64,000 nt of DNA from Amycolatopsis sp. (lineage in GTDB: Bacteria; Actinomycetota; Actinomycetes; Mycobacteriales; Pseudonocardiaceae): the NCBI RefSeq assembly GCF_025464955.1, contig NZ_JAODNM010000097.1, positions 1 to 64,000 on the forward strand. Reading direction: 5' to 3'. Of this stretch, positions 19,198 to 28,536 are shown one piece after another. The notes under the pieces were generated by a model. The model had not been told where the DNA came from, did no database searches, and was given only the letters and a program-made list of their open reading frames with translations. Positions within the stretch are counted from its first letter, which is position 1; every line of letters starts with the position of its first letter. The position numbers were made by a program, and so were the translations under genes.

Positions 19198-19215
19198 TGA
19201 TGAGGTGCCTCATCA
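19198..19215. promoter_or_regulatory. Third MarR-type operator TGATGAGGTGCCTCATCA
   Basis: Palindrome upstream of the 18709-19143 MarR gene, same core as 18184-18228. Confidence 0.7.
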
Positions 19216-19239
19216 GGGGTAGACCCCAGGAGCGGCGAC

Positions 19240-19590
19240 ACCCTGCCGGTCGACGCTGTCGCCTTCCCGAAGTGCGCTCTCGTGCCGGGGCCGACGGGCG
19301 TGATAGACGAAAGCGGGCGGCACGTTCGCGATCACGGTCCGTCCGGCGACGACCTCCTCGAAACGACGGCCGAGCAGCCGCCGGAAACGGCGAGCAGGCG
19401 AAGAACCGCGGACCCACGCATACCCGAAGGTGGTGAACACACCGCCGGGAGCCAACACGGTACCGATGGAATCGAGTAAGGCTTCCTGCACCTGAACCGG
19501 AAACGCGACCCACGGCAGACCGCTCACGATCAGATCCGCTGAACACCCCGGTACCGGGCCCGAGTTCGACCACCACCGGGTCTTCATGGA
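19240..19590 (-). pseudogene. SAM-dependent methyltransferase remnant
   Basis: VVELGPGTGVFS in one frame; DLIVSGLPWVAFPVQVQEALLDSIGTVLAPGGVFTTFGYAWVRGSSPARRFRRLLGRRFEEV in another. Confidence 0.55.
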
Positions 19591-19740
19591 ATCGCTGCCC
19601 ACTCCGCCTGTGCGCCGGGAACGTCTACTGGAACTCGTCGACCGATACGGGGCCGATACGACCAAGGCCGCTATGCACAAGCAGATGAACGACGCCGAGC
19701 GCAAACTGCGAGCGAAGCTGGAGCAGATTCCGGACGGTAC
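19586..19740 (+). pseudogene. Hydantoinase B (HyuB)-like fragment
   Basis: RRERLLELVDRYGADTTKAAMHKQMNDAERKLRAKLEQIPDGTW without flanking domain. Confidence 0.45.
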
Positions 19741-19962
19741 GTGGTCCGCGGCAAGCCACCAGGAGCAGAGCGGCACCGGCGACCGCAACGGCAGGCTCGA
19801 CATCGCGCGGGTCGGTGCCTAGGAACCGGACATGGCCGGGCTGCGGCAGCGGCGACTGGGTACCGTGCCGTACATCGCCGTCGACCCGTTCGGCCACCGC
19901 CTGGCCGACGCCGAAGCCGTGACGCTCGAGGACCTCGCCGGGGAGATATCGGGGAACGACGG

Positions 19963-20397
19963 TCAACCGGTGCGCCGAGCGGATGAGGCTCGACGTGAGG
20001 CAGGGTCGGAGAAAATGACTTTGGTCGGCGCGATTCGGATGACGACCCGGACGGCATTGGGACCGTCGAAAGTGTACGGTTCGCCGCTATAGCGCTGGCT
20101 GAGTTCCTGTATCAACTCGGCGCCGCCCTCTGTCGTAACGGTCGCGGTGCCCTGGATCGAGACATAGACGTGTGGCTGCTCCTTGGGGAAAACCAGCAGA
20201 CCGACCCACGGGTCTCGGATGACGTCCCGATACTTGCGCCGGTCCGTGGTCGTGGAAATCAGCACGTCATTGCCGTCGGTCTTGACCCAGACAACCGAGA
20301 GCAGCGGTTGACCGTTCTTATCCGACGTCGCCAACGTGGCGTACTCGGGCGCGTCGATCACCGCTCGTGCCCGTTCCGGAAGTACCGCCATAGTCAT
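19963..20397 (-). CDS. PPOX-class (F420-type) oxidoreductase
   Basis: ATLATSDKNGQPLLSVVWVKTDGNDVLISTTTDRRKYRDVIRDPWVGLLVFP. Confidence 0.87.
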   Translation of the reverse strand: MTMAVLPERARAVIDAPEYATLATSDKNGQPLLSVVWVKTDGNDVLISTTTDRRKYRDVIRDPWVGLLVFPKEQPHVYVSIQGTATVTTEGGAELIQELSQRYSGEPYTFDGPNAVRVVIRIAPTKVIFSDPASRRASSARRTG

Positions 20398-20437
20398 TTT
20401 CTCTCTCTTGAGTACAGGCCAGTGCCGAAGAACCCAG

Positions 20438-21241
20438 TTACAAGTACCAGGAATCGACGTGATCCTTGTTGTGCCGCATCCATTCGGCGGCGGCGTCTAC
20501 CGGGGAACGGCCCAGTCGTGAGATCGCGTGGTCCAGCTCGGTCACCACGGTGTTGCCAAGCCGCATCCGGGTGAGCGCCGTGCGGGTGACGGAGTCCAGG
20601 TGCCCGGCGGCGTCCTTTCGGATCAACAACGTGGCGGCGTCCTTGCCACGCAGGAGGCTGTGCGGCTCGGCGAGTGCGCGAATCCGATAGACGTGGTGCA
20701 GGTGCTGGGGTTCCCAGAGCGGGACGACCACCCAGCGCCGGTCGGCGACCCCTGATTCGAACGCCGATTCGCACTCGGCCTGAGAGCCGTTACGGAATTC
20801 GTATCCCCACTCGTCGAGCCGGTACTTCTTGACGATCTCGCGAGAGAAACGGCTGATGCCCGCACCAGGGCCGATACCCTGGATGAGTTTGACCATCTCG
20901 TGGGCGATTTCGGGACGGGCCAAGTCCGCGACCGAGCTCACTAACTCGGCGGGAACATAGTCCGGCACACCCCACAACGCGAACGGCTCGTACAACGCGC
21001 CGAGCTTGATCACCTCGTCCTTGAACGGTTCAAGATATTCCCCGTGACTACCCGGCAGCCACGCCGACACCAGCAGGTCCAGCTCTCCCGAACCGAGCGA
21101 CGCGAACAGGTCCACGTGCGGCGCGGTGATCTGTTCTGTGCGATAGCCGGCCAGCCGGAGTACTTCTTGGACGACCCCGGAGGCGGCATGATGAAAGCTC
21201 AGATCAATGGTGCCGACCCGCAGGACCGGTTCGGCGTTCAT
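20438..21241 (-). CDS. Glycine betaine/OpuAC-type substrate-binding domain protein, no evident signal peptide
   Basis: LRVGTIDLSFHHAASGVVQEVLRLAGYRTEQI...GELDLLVSAWLPGSHGEYLEPF. Confidence 0.8.
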   Translation of the reverse strand: MNAEPVLRVGTIDLSFHHAASGVVQEVLRLAGYRTEQITAPHVDLFASLGSGELDLLVSAWLPGSHGEYLEPFKDEVIKLGALYEPFALWGVPDYVPAELVSSVADLARPEIAHEMVKLIQGIGPGAGISRFSREIVKKYRLDEWGYEFRNGSQAECESAFESGVADRRWVVVPLWEPQHLHHVYRIRALAEPHSLLRGKDAATLLIRKDAAGHLDSVTRTALTRMRLGNTVVTELDHAISRLGRSPVDAAAEWMRHNKDHVDSWYL

Positions 21242-22128
21242 GCCTTGTCCAGGTGTCGCCGCAGGTTCTCGGCGCTGTTCTTGACGAACAAGTCGTAGGT
21301 TTCGTCGGGCAGCACGCCTGAGCCGTGGTCGACGATCCACTTCCGCATTCCCGCGCTGAGCCCTTCGTCGCTACCCGCCTCTGCCATCTGCAGCAGCCCC
21401 GCGGGACTGCGGTCCATAGCGGGCATGAACTCCACAGACAGCCAGCCGTCGTAACCGATACCGGCGAGCTCACGGAGCAACCGCTCCCAGTCGACACTGC
21501 CCTGCCCTGGCGGCATGCGGTTGTTCTCGGCGACATGGAAGTTCGCCAGCAGGCTGCCGGTCTCGCGGATCGCGGCCGCCCAGTCGGTCTCCTCGATACA
21601 CATGTGGAAGATGTCGAGGCAAACCCCAGTGTCCCCGCCGACAGTGGCGGCCAGCGCGAGCGCCTGGTCCGCGCGGTTGATCAGATGGGTCTCGAATCGG
21701 TTGAGGGGTTCGATCGCGAGCCGCACGCCGGCAGTGGCCGCGTGGTCTCGGGCGACGGACAGCGCGTCGACCAGCCAGCTCCACTCGACCTCGGGCGCGG
21801 CCGAAGGGGTCACTTTCCCGACGGTGCCGGGAATCGTGACGAACGAACCGCCGAGCTCCGCGGTAAGTGTGATCGTCTCCAGCAGGTAGGTCAGGCCCGC
21901 CTCGCGGATGTAGGAGTCCTCGTGGAGCAAGTCGCGCCCACCGAGGAACAACGCGAGCGTCCCCGCGCACTCGATGCCGTGTTCAGCGAGCTGCCGGCGT
22001 GTCGTCTCCACATCGGTGGTGCGGGGTTCCGAAGCGAGCTCGACCCCGTCGTAACCCCACCGGGCGAGCCTCGCCAAGGTTTCGGTCAGGGGCTCGGGAC
22101 GCATCCAGTTATGCATGGACAAACGCAT
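21238..22128 (-). CDS. Sugar phosphate isomerase/epimerase (TIM barrel)
   Basis: LARLARWGYDGVELASEPRTTDVETTRRQLAEHGIECAG...LAIEPLNRFETH...VCLDIFHM. Confidence 0.9.
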   Translation of the reverse strand: MRLSMHNWMRPEPLTETLARLARWGYDGVELASEPRTTDVETTRRQLAEHGIECAGTLALFLGGRDLLHEDSYIREAGLTYLLETITLTAELGGSFVTIPGTVGKVTPSAAPEVEWSWLVDALSVARDHAATAGVRLAIEPLNRFETHLINRADQALALAATVGGDTGVCLDIFHMCIEETDWAAAIRETGSLLANFHVAENNRMPPGQGSVDWERLLRELAGIGYDGWLSVEFMPAMDRSPAGLLQMAEAGSDEGLSAGMRKWIVDHGSGVLPDETYDLFVKNSAENLRRHLDKA

Positions 22129-22199
22129 TTACACTCCTTGTTTTGCGTGAATTCACTGGGTCCCGGCCACTTTTTCGGTAACGACGGCAGCGGATTACG

Positions 22200-22271
22200 G
22201 CCAATCCTGCCGATCAGGCCACCCGGTGTCCAACAGGTAATCATTCTCGTTCCGATAAGTATCCTGCATGG
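22200..22271 (-). promoter_or_regulatory. Island regulatory/promoter element copy 2 (minus strand)
   Basis: Reverse complement: catgcaggatacttatcggaacgagaatgattacctgttggacaccgggtggcctgatcggcaggattg; points at 22128 CDS. Confidence 0.75.
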
Positions 22272-22328
22272 CTGGGTAAGCGCGCTCCACCAGGGACGAC
22301 AGGCCTCCGGTCGCCCACTCGACGTCGC

Positions 22329-22398
22329 CATGCAGGAAACTTATCGGAGTAAGAATTCTTACCTGTTGGACAGGACGCGACCCGGGCGGCATGATTGA
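22329..22398 (+). promoter_or_regulatory. Island regulatory/promoter element copy 3
   Basis: catgcaggaaacttatcggagtaagaattcttacctgttggacaggacgcgacccgggcggcatgattg; contains GTAAGAATTCTTAC palindrome. Confidence 0.8.
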
Positions 22399-22549
22399 TC
22401 GTTATCCGCCGGCGTCACCTCCGAACAGTCATGGCAATTCCGCAACTGGGAAAAACCCTAGATTTCACGTCACCCGACCTGAATGGCTCATCGGTGGTGG
22501 ACATCTATGTCGGTACCACTTGTTCCGCAGACCAGCGAAGGGAGACGAC

Positions 22550-24004
22550 GTGCTCAGTGAAGCCACCTTGGTCGATGCTCGCGTGGCACCGCGAGTGAGC
22601 GCCGATACCGCGTGGGCAGCGCTGGCCAGGCGGATCCAGGGACGAGTGCTCCAGCCGTCGGATTCCGCGTTCGCGTCCTTCGCCGCGCCCGCCAACACCC
22701 GTTATGACCGGATTGTGCCCCAGGGTATCGTGCTGCCCACGACCGAGGCCGACATCGCCGCCACCCTCGCTTGGGCGCACGACCACCAGCTGCCCGTCAC
22801 GACCCGCAGCGGCGGCCACAACTACGCGGGATACTCCAGCACTGAAGGATTGCTCATCCACCTGGGCATGCTCACGGCACGCACAGTCGACACGAACGCG
22901 GCGACGGCCACTGTCCAAGCGGGCACGCGCAACAACGACCTGCTCGACGCACTGGCGCCCACGGGGCTGACGTGGGCGTTCGGACGCTGCCCCACCATCG
23001 GCATCTCCATCTCCGGGTACCTCCTCGGCGGCGGGCTGGGCCTGCACACCCGGCGCCTCGGCATGGCGTCGGACACGCTGCTGTCCACTCGCATCGTGAC
23101 CGCCACCGGCGAAATCCTCTTCTGCGACGAGAACACGAACGCGGATCTGTTCTGGGCCTGTCGCGGGGGCGCGGGCGGTAATTTCGGCATCAACACCTCC
23201 TTTACTTTCCAGCTTCATCCAGCACCCGAAGTCACCGTCTACCGGCTCGCCTTCGACGGGCGAAAGGCCGACGACGTGCTGCTCGCAATGCAGGACCTGA
23301 TCACGGACCCCGCCCTGCTGCGCTCGTTCGCCGCACAGTTCGGCGCCAAGACGTCGGGGACCCGTGCCGCGCGGGCCGCCGGCAATATCAGCCTGTACGC
23401 CGAAGGGTGGTACTACGGGCCACAATCGGAGTTGGAGACCATCCTGACCCGGGTCACCAGCGTCGCCCGGCCCACCTCGACCTACATCGCGCAGCTCGAC
23501 GGGCTCCGCGCGCAACGCTACTTCAGCGATGAGACCGCCTCGAATCCCTTCACCACCACGTCGATCGTCGCCCGCACTCCGATGTCCACACAGGACGCCG
23601 CCTGCATCATCGAGCACCTGCGCACCTGGCCGGGCAGTTCCAGCGGCTCCGGTGCTTCGGTGGCCTTCTTCGCGATGGGCGGAGCGGACAGCGACCCCGC
23701 ACCCGACGCAACCGCCTTCGTGCACCGCGACGCCGCATTCATCCTCGCCGCCACCTCCCGCTGGACGGCGGCGGACGGTCCGGCCGCCCCACAACGAGCC
23801 GCCGCCTGGGTCGGCGGGGTCCGCCGCGACCTGAGCCCCGTCTTGGGGCCGGGCTCGTTCGTCAACTTCCCGGACCCCACCCTGCCACGCTGGTGGGACG
23901 CCTATTACGGAGCCAACTACGAACGCTTGGTCAAGATAAAGAACACCAGCGATCCGGCCGGACTGTTCCGGTATCCACAAGGCATCAGAGCCCTGCGGCC
24001 GTGA
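22550..24004 (+). CDS. FAD-linked oxidase, berberine-bridge-enzyme-like
   Basis: GIVLPTTEADIAATLAWAHDHQLPVTTRSGGHNYAGYSS...GGGLGLHTRRLGMASD...NLERLVKIK-type C-terminus; GTG start after gaaggga RBS. Confidence 0.92.
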   Translation: MLSEATLVDARVAPRVSADTAWAALARRIQGRVLQPSDSAFASFAAPANTRYDRIVPQGIVLPTTEADIAATLAWAHDHQLPVTTRSGGHNYAGYSSTEGLLIHLGMLTARTVDTNAATATVQAGTRNNDLLDALAPTGLTWAFGRCPTIGISISGYLLGGGLGLHTRRLGMASDTLLSTRIVTATGEILFCDENTNADLFWACRGGAGGNFGINTSFTFQLHPAPEVTVYRLAFDGRKADDVLLAMQDLITDPALLRSFAAQFGAKTSGTRAARAAGNISLYAEGWYYGPQSELETILTRVTSVARPTSTYIAQLDGLRAQRYFSDETASNPFTTTSIVARTPMSTQDAACIIEHLRTWPGSSSGSGASVAFFAMGGADSDPAPDATAFVHRDAAFILAATSRWTAADGPAAPQRAAAWVGGVRRDLSPVLGPGSFVNFPDPTLPRWWDAYYGANYERLVKIKNTSDPAGLFRYPQGIRALRP

Positions 24005-24051
24005 CGTGTCCATCCGCGGAGACGCGAATCAGCAAACCGGAGGTATCCCAG

Positions 24052-24864
24052 ATGTCCCCTCTCACCGTGCCGCTGTGGCCCGGCGGCGAACACCCAGCCA
24101 TGAAGGTCGTCTTCCCTCGGCAACAAAGCCAGAAACCGAGCCCGGCCGTCCTGGTATTCCAAGGTGGCGCCTATGCGACGCATGCGGGGAGCGGCGGGGG
24201 ATCCGCGGAATGGCTGGCGAAACAAGGGATCGTCGGCGTGGGAGTGGAGTACCGAACACAAGGCACCTCGGACGCGTATCCGGAGAACTACGCCGACGCC
24301 GCGCGCGCGATCCGCATTGTTCGAGACCGAGCGGCCGAATGGAACATCGATCCCGGCCGAATCGGGATCTTGGGGTATTCGGCCGGTGGACACCTCGCTT
24401 CGCTGCTCAGCACCCAGCCCGACCTGTACGCGGCTCCGGACGACGACCTCGCCGGCCGGGTCTCGGCACGACCCGATCTCGTCATCCTGGGCTATCCGTT
24501 GATCACCTTCGTCGACGGGTACTTCCCCGGTGCGTTCGCCAATTCGGCGGCGAACTTCTTCGGCCGACGCGATACGCCCGAAAGCCTCCGGCGTGACTTC
24601 TCGAACGAGTTGCATGTCGACCGGTCTCACCCGCCGGTGTTCATCTGGACGACCAAAGATGACGCCCTTGTTCCTTACACGCATTCGGAGCTGTTCGTCG
24701 ACGCCTGCCGGAAGGCCGACGTGCCCGTGCGGTATGAGGTCTTTCCCCACGGCCCCCACGGCATGGGCTTGGCCCTTCAGCAGACGAGCGAAGTACGCAA
24801 CTGGACCAGCCAGCTCGTCGAGTGGCTCGAGGAAAGGTGGGGAGAACGCTTCGCACAACACTGA
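24052..24864 (+). CDS. Alpha/beta hydrolase (acetyl-esterase / BD-FAE-like)
   Basis: AVLVFQGGAYATHAG...IGILGYSAGGHLASLL...PPVFIWTTKDDALVPYTHS. Confidence 0.9.
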   Translation: MSPLTVPLWPGGEHPAMKVVFPRQQSQKPSPAVLVFQGGAYATHAGSGGGSAEWLAKQGIVGVGVEYRTQGTSDAYPENYADAARAIRIVRDRAAEWNIDPGRIGILGYSAGGHLASLLSTQPDLYAAPDDDLAGRVSARPDLVILGYPLITFVDGYFPGAFANSAANFFGRRDTPESLRRDFSNELHVDRSHPPVFIWTTKDDALVPYTHSELFVDACRKADVPVRYEVFPHGPHGMGLALQQTSEVRNWTSQLVEWLEERWGERFAQH

Positions 24865-24926
24865 ACTCCGCCGCGAGAAAGCTCGATCCGCCCTTAACCC
24901 ACTCAGATTCACAGGAGAAAACAAGC

Positions 24927-25601
24927 ATGATTTACCGCAAATCCCTGCTGGTCGCGACCGCCCTCACGCTGGCGGGTCTCAGCGCCGGCTGCAGTAGTGA
25001 CACACCCGCGGCAGCACCGGCCGCGCCGGCCACAACAGCCGCCCAAGGAGCTGCCGACTCAACGCCAGAGGGCCGGCCCAACCCGTATGCGTACCTGCCA
25101 AAGGTGCCGACGTTCACGCTGACCAGCGAGACGGTGAAGGACGGGCAACCGCTGCCGACGGCCCAGCTGTCCGGGGTGTTCAAGGTTCCCGGCGGGCAGG
25201 ACATCTCGCCGCAGCTCTCCTGGTCCGGATTCCCCGCGTCGACAAAGAGCTTCGTGGTATCCATGTACGACCCCGAGGCACCGACCGGCAACGGTTTCTT
25301 GCACTGGGTCGTCGCGGATATCCCGGGGTCGGCGACCTCCCTGCCCGCCAACGCCGGTTTACCCGCCAGCACCACGCTGCCCGCCGGAGCATTCCAGCTC
25401 AACGGCGACGCGGGCGCGGCTCGCTACATCGGCGGCGCGCCCCCGGCCAAGTCCGGCACACACGACTACTACCTCACGGTGACCGCTCTTGACGAGGCGA
25501 AGACCGGGGGCACCGCGTCCACCAGCGGCGCCCTGCTCGCCTTCACCATCGGCAGTCACGTCGTCGCCCGGGCAACGATCGTCTGCCCCACCGTTGGCTG
25601 A
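24927..25601 (+). CDS. YbhB/YbcL family PEBP (RKIP-like) lipoprotein
   Basis: LAGLSAGC lipobox; GGQDISPQLSWSGFPASTKSFVVSMYDPEAPTGNGFLHWVVADIP. Confidence 0.93.
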   Translation: MIYRKSLLVATALTLAGLSAGCSSDTPAAAPAAPATTAAQGAADSTPEGRPNPYAYLPKVPTFTLTSETVKDGQPLPTAQLSGVFKVPGGQDISPQLSWSGFPASTKSFVVSMYDPEAPTGNGFLHWVVADIPGSATSLPANAGLPASTTLPAGAFQLNGDAGAARYIGGAPPAKSGTHDYYLTVTALDEAKTGGTASTSGALLAFTIGSHVVARATIVCPTVG

Positions 25602-25621
25602 TTCACCACCGGATGATCCAT

Positions 25622-25655
25622 CGCCGTGGCGTGCGGTATCCCCGCACGCCACGGC
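25622..25655. terminator. Hairpin gccgtggcgtgcgg-tatc-ccgcacgccacggc
   Basis: Perfect 14-bp inverted repeat after PEBP gene. Confidence 0.7.
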
Positions 25656-25672
25656 GAACGTACGGAGGTACC

Positions 25673-26287
25673 GTGTCCAGCACCCAAGTCGTCGCCACCT
25701 CGGTGGGCGACGCACGCATCACTTGGCACCCCAGCGCACAACCCCATGCGGTTCTCGCCCTCGGCCACGGATCTGCCACCGGCATCGACTCCCCCGACCT
25801 CCAGGCGCTCGCCGCCACCCTGCCGGCACACGGCATCACTGTGGCGCTCGTTGAACAACCGTGGCTGGTCTCGGGTTCCTACACCACGGCCACTTCGTCC
25901 GATCTCGACACCGCATGGCGCGAATTATGGCCTCACCTCGAGGAGACCGGCCTCCTGGTGATCGTCGGGGGCCGCAGTGCCGGTTCACAGGTCGCTGTCC
26001 GCACAGCGCGTGAACTCGACGCTCAAGCAATCGTCGCGCTGGCCTATCCCCTCTACAGTCCCGGCAGCCGGGAAGAACTGCTCAACACCGACTTACCCAC
26101 CCTCATCGTCCAAGGCGGTGACGACCCCTTCGGGCGACCGGCCGACTTCCCCAGGTTGCCGCCCAAGATGGAAATGGTCGAAATACTCGACGCGAATCAC
26201 ACGTTCACCAGCAGGCGGGGAAATCGGAAGACCTTGAAAACAATCACCGCCGCCGTTATCTACTGGCTTGAACGGCAACAACTCTGA
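25673..26287 (+). CDS. Alpha/beta hydrolase (KANL3/Tex30-like)
   Basis: AVLALGHGSATGIDSPDLQALAATLPAHGITVALVEQPW...VGGRSAGSQVAVRTARELDA...LIVQGGDDPFGRP; ggagg RBS before GTG. Confidence 0.85.
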   Translation: MSSTQVVATSVGDARITWHPSAQPHAVLALGHGSATGIDSPDLQALAATLPAHGITVALVEQPWLVSGSYTTATSSDLDTAWRELWPHLEETGLLVIVGGRSAGSQVAVRTARELDAQAIVALAYPLYSPGSREELLNTDLPTLIVQGGDDPFGRPADFPRLPPKMEMVEILDANHTFTSRRGNRKTLKTITAAVIYWLERQQL

Positions 26288-26310
26288 ATCCGCCGGCGGG
26301 AGCGCCGAGC

Positions 26311-27225
26311 TCAGCTGGGGCCCAGGCGCGCCGCGATGTAAGGCGGAGTGACGGCTGTCGCGTCGGCGATGGCCGCGACGAAGGCGGCCGTGATCGGGTC
26401 CGGCCGGACCCGGGTGTAGACGGTCAACGACCGCTGGATGACTGGGTCCGGGCGCAGGATGACGCCCTCGAAATTCGGCTGGATGATATTGCACGGCACG
26501 AGTGCGAGGCCGAGACCGGCCCGGACCATGGACAGGGCCGCTGAGCCTTGCTCGGTGCGCACAGAGACGCGTGGTTGGAATCCCGCCGCGAGGCACGCCT
26601 GATCGAGAAAATTCGACAGGCCACTTTGAGCGGTGAAATGCACCCATTCGCGTTCGGCTAGTTCGGCGAGACGAATACGAGCGGGTTCAGCCGGGAGATT
26701 TGACCCGGGTGGCGCCACGATCACGAACTCTTCGGCGCCGATCTCGGCGGTGGGTCCGTCCCAGTCGGCCGGTGCCGGCCCGACGGCGAGGTCGGCCTGC
26801 CCGGCCTCCATCGCGGCCGCTAGGTCATCGGTGTGGCGGAACTCGACCAGGTGAGCCTGGACCTCCGGATAGGACTTCCGCCAGACCTGCAACGCGGTGG
26901 GGATGACCCCGACGCTGATCGAGTACAGCGTGCCGATGTGCAGTTCACCTGTGGCGAGCCCAGCGATTCGCTTCGCGGCCATACTCACACGCTCCGCGTG
27001 GGCAAGGCTGGCGCGAGCGTGGGGAAGCACGGTTCGTCCGGCCGGGGTCAGCCGGACCTTGCGGGACAGCCGCTCGAGCAGTGGACCACCCAGGTCACGT
27101 TCCAGCGCCAGGATCTGATGTGACAACCCCGGCTGACTGACATGCAACAACTCCGCGGCAGCGGTGAACGACCCCTCGTCTACTACCGCCACGAAGTACT
27201 CGAGCTGCCGCAGCGAGATCGTCAT
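26311..27225 (-). CDS. LysR family transcriptional regulator
   Basis: MTISLRQLEYFVAVVDEGSFTAAAELLHVSQPGLSHQILALERDLGGPLLERLSRKVRLTPAG. Confidence 0.96.
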   Translation of the reverse strand: MTISLRQLEYFVAVVDEGSFTAAAELLHVSQPGLSHQILALERDLGGPLLERLSRKVRLTPAGRTVLPHARASLAHAERVSMAAKRIAGLATGELHIGTLYSISVGVIPTALQVWRKSYPEVQAHLVEFRHTDDLAAAMEAGQADLAVGPAPADWDGPTAEIGAEEFVIVAPPGSNLPAEPARIRLAELAEREWVHFTAQSGLSNFLDQACLAAGFQPRVSVRTEQGSAALSMVRAGLGLALVPCNIIQPNFEGVILRPDPVIQRSLTVYTRVRPDPITAAFVAAIADATAVTPPYIAARLGPS

Positions 27226-27541
27226 GGACGGAACCTAGCAGATTGACACTTTCGATGCCGCTTGCCTACTCCCAGGCTGACCTGTCTTTCCCTGACCGAA
27301 AGAGATACCGGCCGATACCGAAGGGAGTACCGAATGCCCATGATCATCCCGCTACTCCCGGTGTCGATCGGCCGCCGTTCGGTGACAAATCGGGCATCGG
27401 CCGATCGCCGGGGTGAACCGTGGAGATGGACACCATCCAGCTGGAGCAGTGCTCGACTGGATGAACAGGTGTGGCCCCGCAGTGAGCGGGAAGGACCACG
27501 AACGGCCTCATATCGCCTGGTAGGGGCTGTGCCGAGACTGT

Positions 27542-27610
27542 CATGCAGGAAACTTATCGGAGTGAGACTTCTTACCTGTTGGACACCGGCCCGGCCGGTC
27601 GGCATGATTG
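27542..27610 (+). promoter_or_regulatory. Island regulatory/promoter element copy 4
   Basis: catgcaggaaacttatcggagtgagacttcttacctgttggacaccggcccggccggtcggcatgattg upstream of second PEBP gene. Confidence 0.78.
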
Positions 27611-27849
27611 TGCGTAATCCACTGCTGTCGTTTTCCACCCTCCGGCCGGAATTGGCGTGAACGAACTTCACGTGTTCCATCCGCACGGTGAAGGCAGGCG
27701 TGGAAATACCGTTCGTAAATTATTGTAACCGCTCATCGGTAACCCGCAATCCACTATGGACTGTGTTGAACCACGTTCTTGCGGGTATGGCCGAGCGAGA
27801 CATCGTCACAAGACCAGGTAACGTCGTCATCCATTTAGGAGAACAGCAG

Positions 27850-28527
27850 ATGAACCGCAAGCTTCTGAAGATCACCACGGCGCTCACCGCGCTGGGTCTG
27901 GGTGCCGCGGCGGTGGTGGTCGGTACCGCGGGCACCGCGGCCGCCACGCCGTCGGCGCCGGACATCTCGGTGCACGGTATTGTCGCGTCGCTGGGAATCG
28001 GCCGTCCGAACCCGTACCGGTACTTGCCGAAGGTTCCGTCGTTCCAGCTGACGAGTCAGACCGTGAAGGACGGGCGTCCACTGCCGAAGCCCCAGTTCTC
28101 CGGGGTGTTCGGTGCGGGTGGTCAGGACATCTCCCCGCAGCTGTCCTGGTCGGACTTCCCCAAGAACACCAAGAGCTTCACCGTGTCCATGTATGACCCC
28201 GAGGCCCCGACGGGCAGCGGTTTCCTGCACTGGCTGGTCTCCGACATTCCCGGGACCACGACGTCGCTGCCGGTCAACGCCGGTGCGCTCAGCAGCACAA
28301 CCCTGCCGGCCGGCGCCTTCCAGCTGAACGCCGACTCGGGAATGCCGCGGTACATCGGCGCGGCTCCGCCGGCGAAGTCCGGTGAGCACGACTACTTCAT
28401 CACCGTGACGGCGCTCGATGTGCCTAAGACAGGCCTGACCGCCACTACCAGTGGCGCGTTGTTCGCGTTCAGCACCGACAGTCACGTCGTCGGTCGCGCG
28501 ACGCTGGTCTGCCCGACGTGGGGATGA
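27850..28527 (+). CDS. YbhB/YbcL family PEBP, secreted paralogue
   Basis: Signal peptide MNRKLLKITTALTALGLGAAAVVVGTAGTAAA; GGQDISPQLSWSDFPKNTKSFTVSMYDPEAPTGSGFLHWLVSDIP. Confidence 0.93.
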   Translation: MNRKLLKITTALTALGLGAAAVVVGTAGTAAATPSAPDISVHGIVASLGIGRPNPYRYLPKVPSFQLTSQTVKDGRPLPKPQFSGVFGAGGQDISPQLSWSDFPKNTKSFTVSMYDPEAPTGSGFLHWLVSDIPGTTTSLPVNAGALSSTTLPAGAFQLNADSGMPRYIGAAPPAKSGEHDYFITVTALDVPKTGLTATTSGALFAFSTDSHVVGRATLVCPTWG

Positions 28528-28536
28528 TCCGCTGAC

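Noticed and set aside
13446-27640. CRISPR array interpretation of the repeated roughly 70-nt element
   Set aside because: Copies are kilobases apart, on both strands and positioned as promoters; no regular spacers or cas genes.
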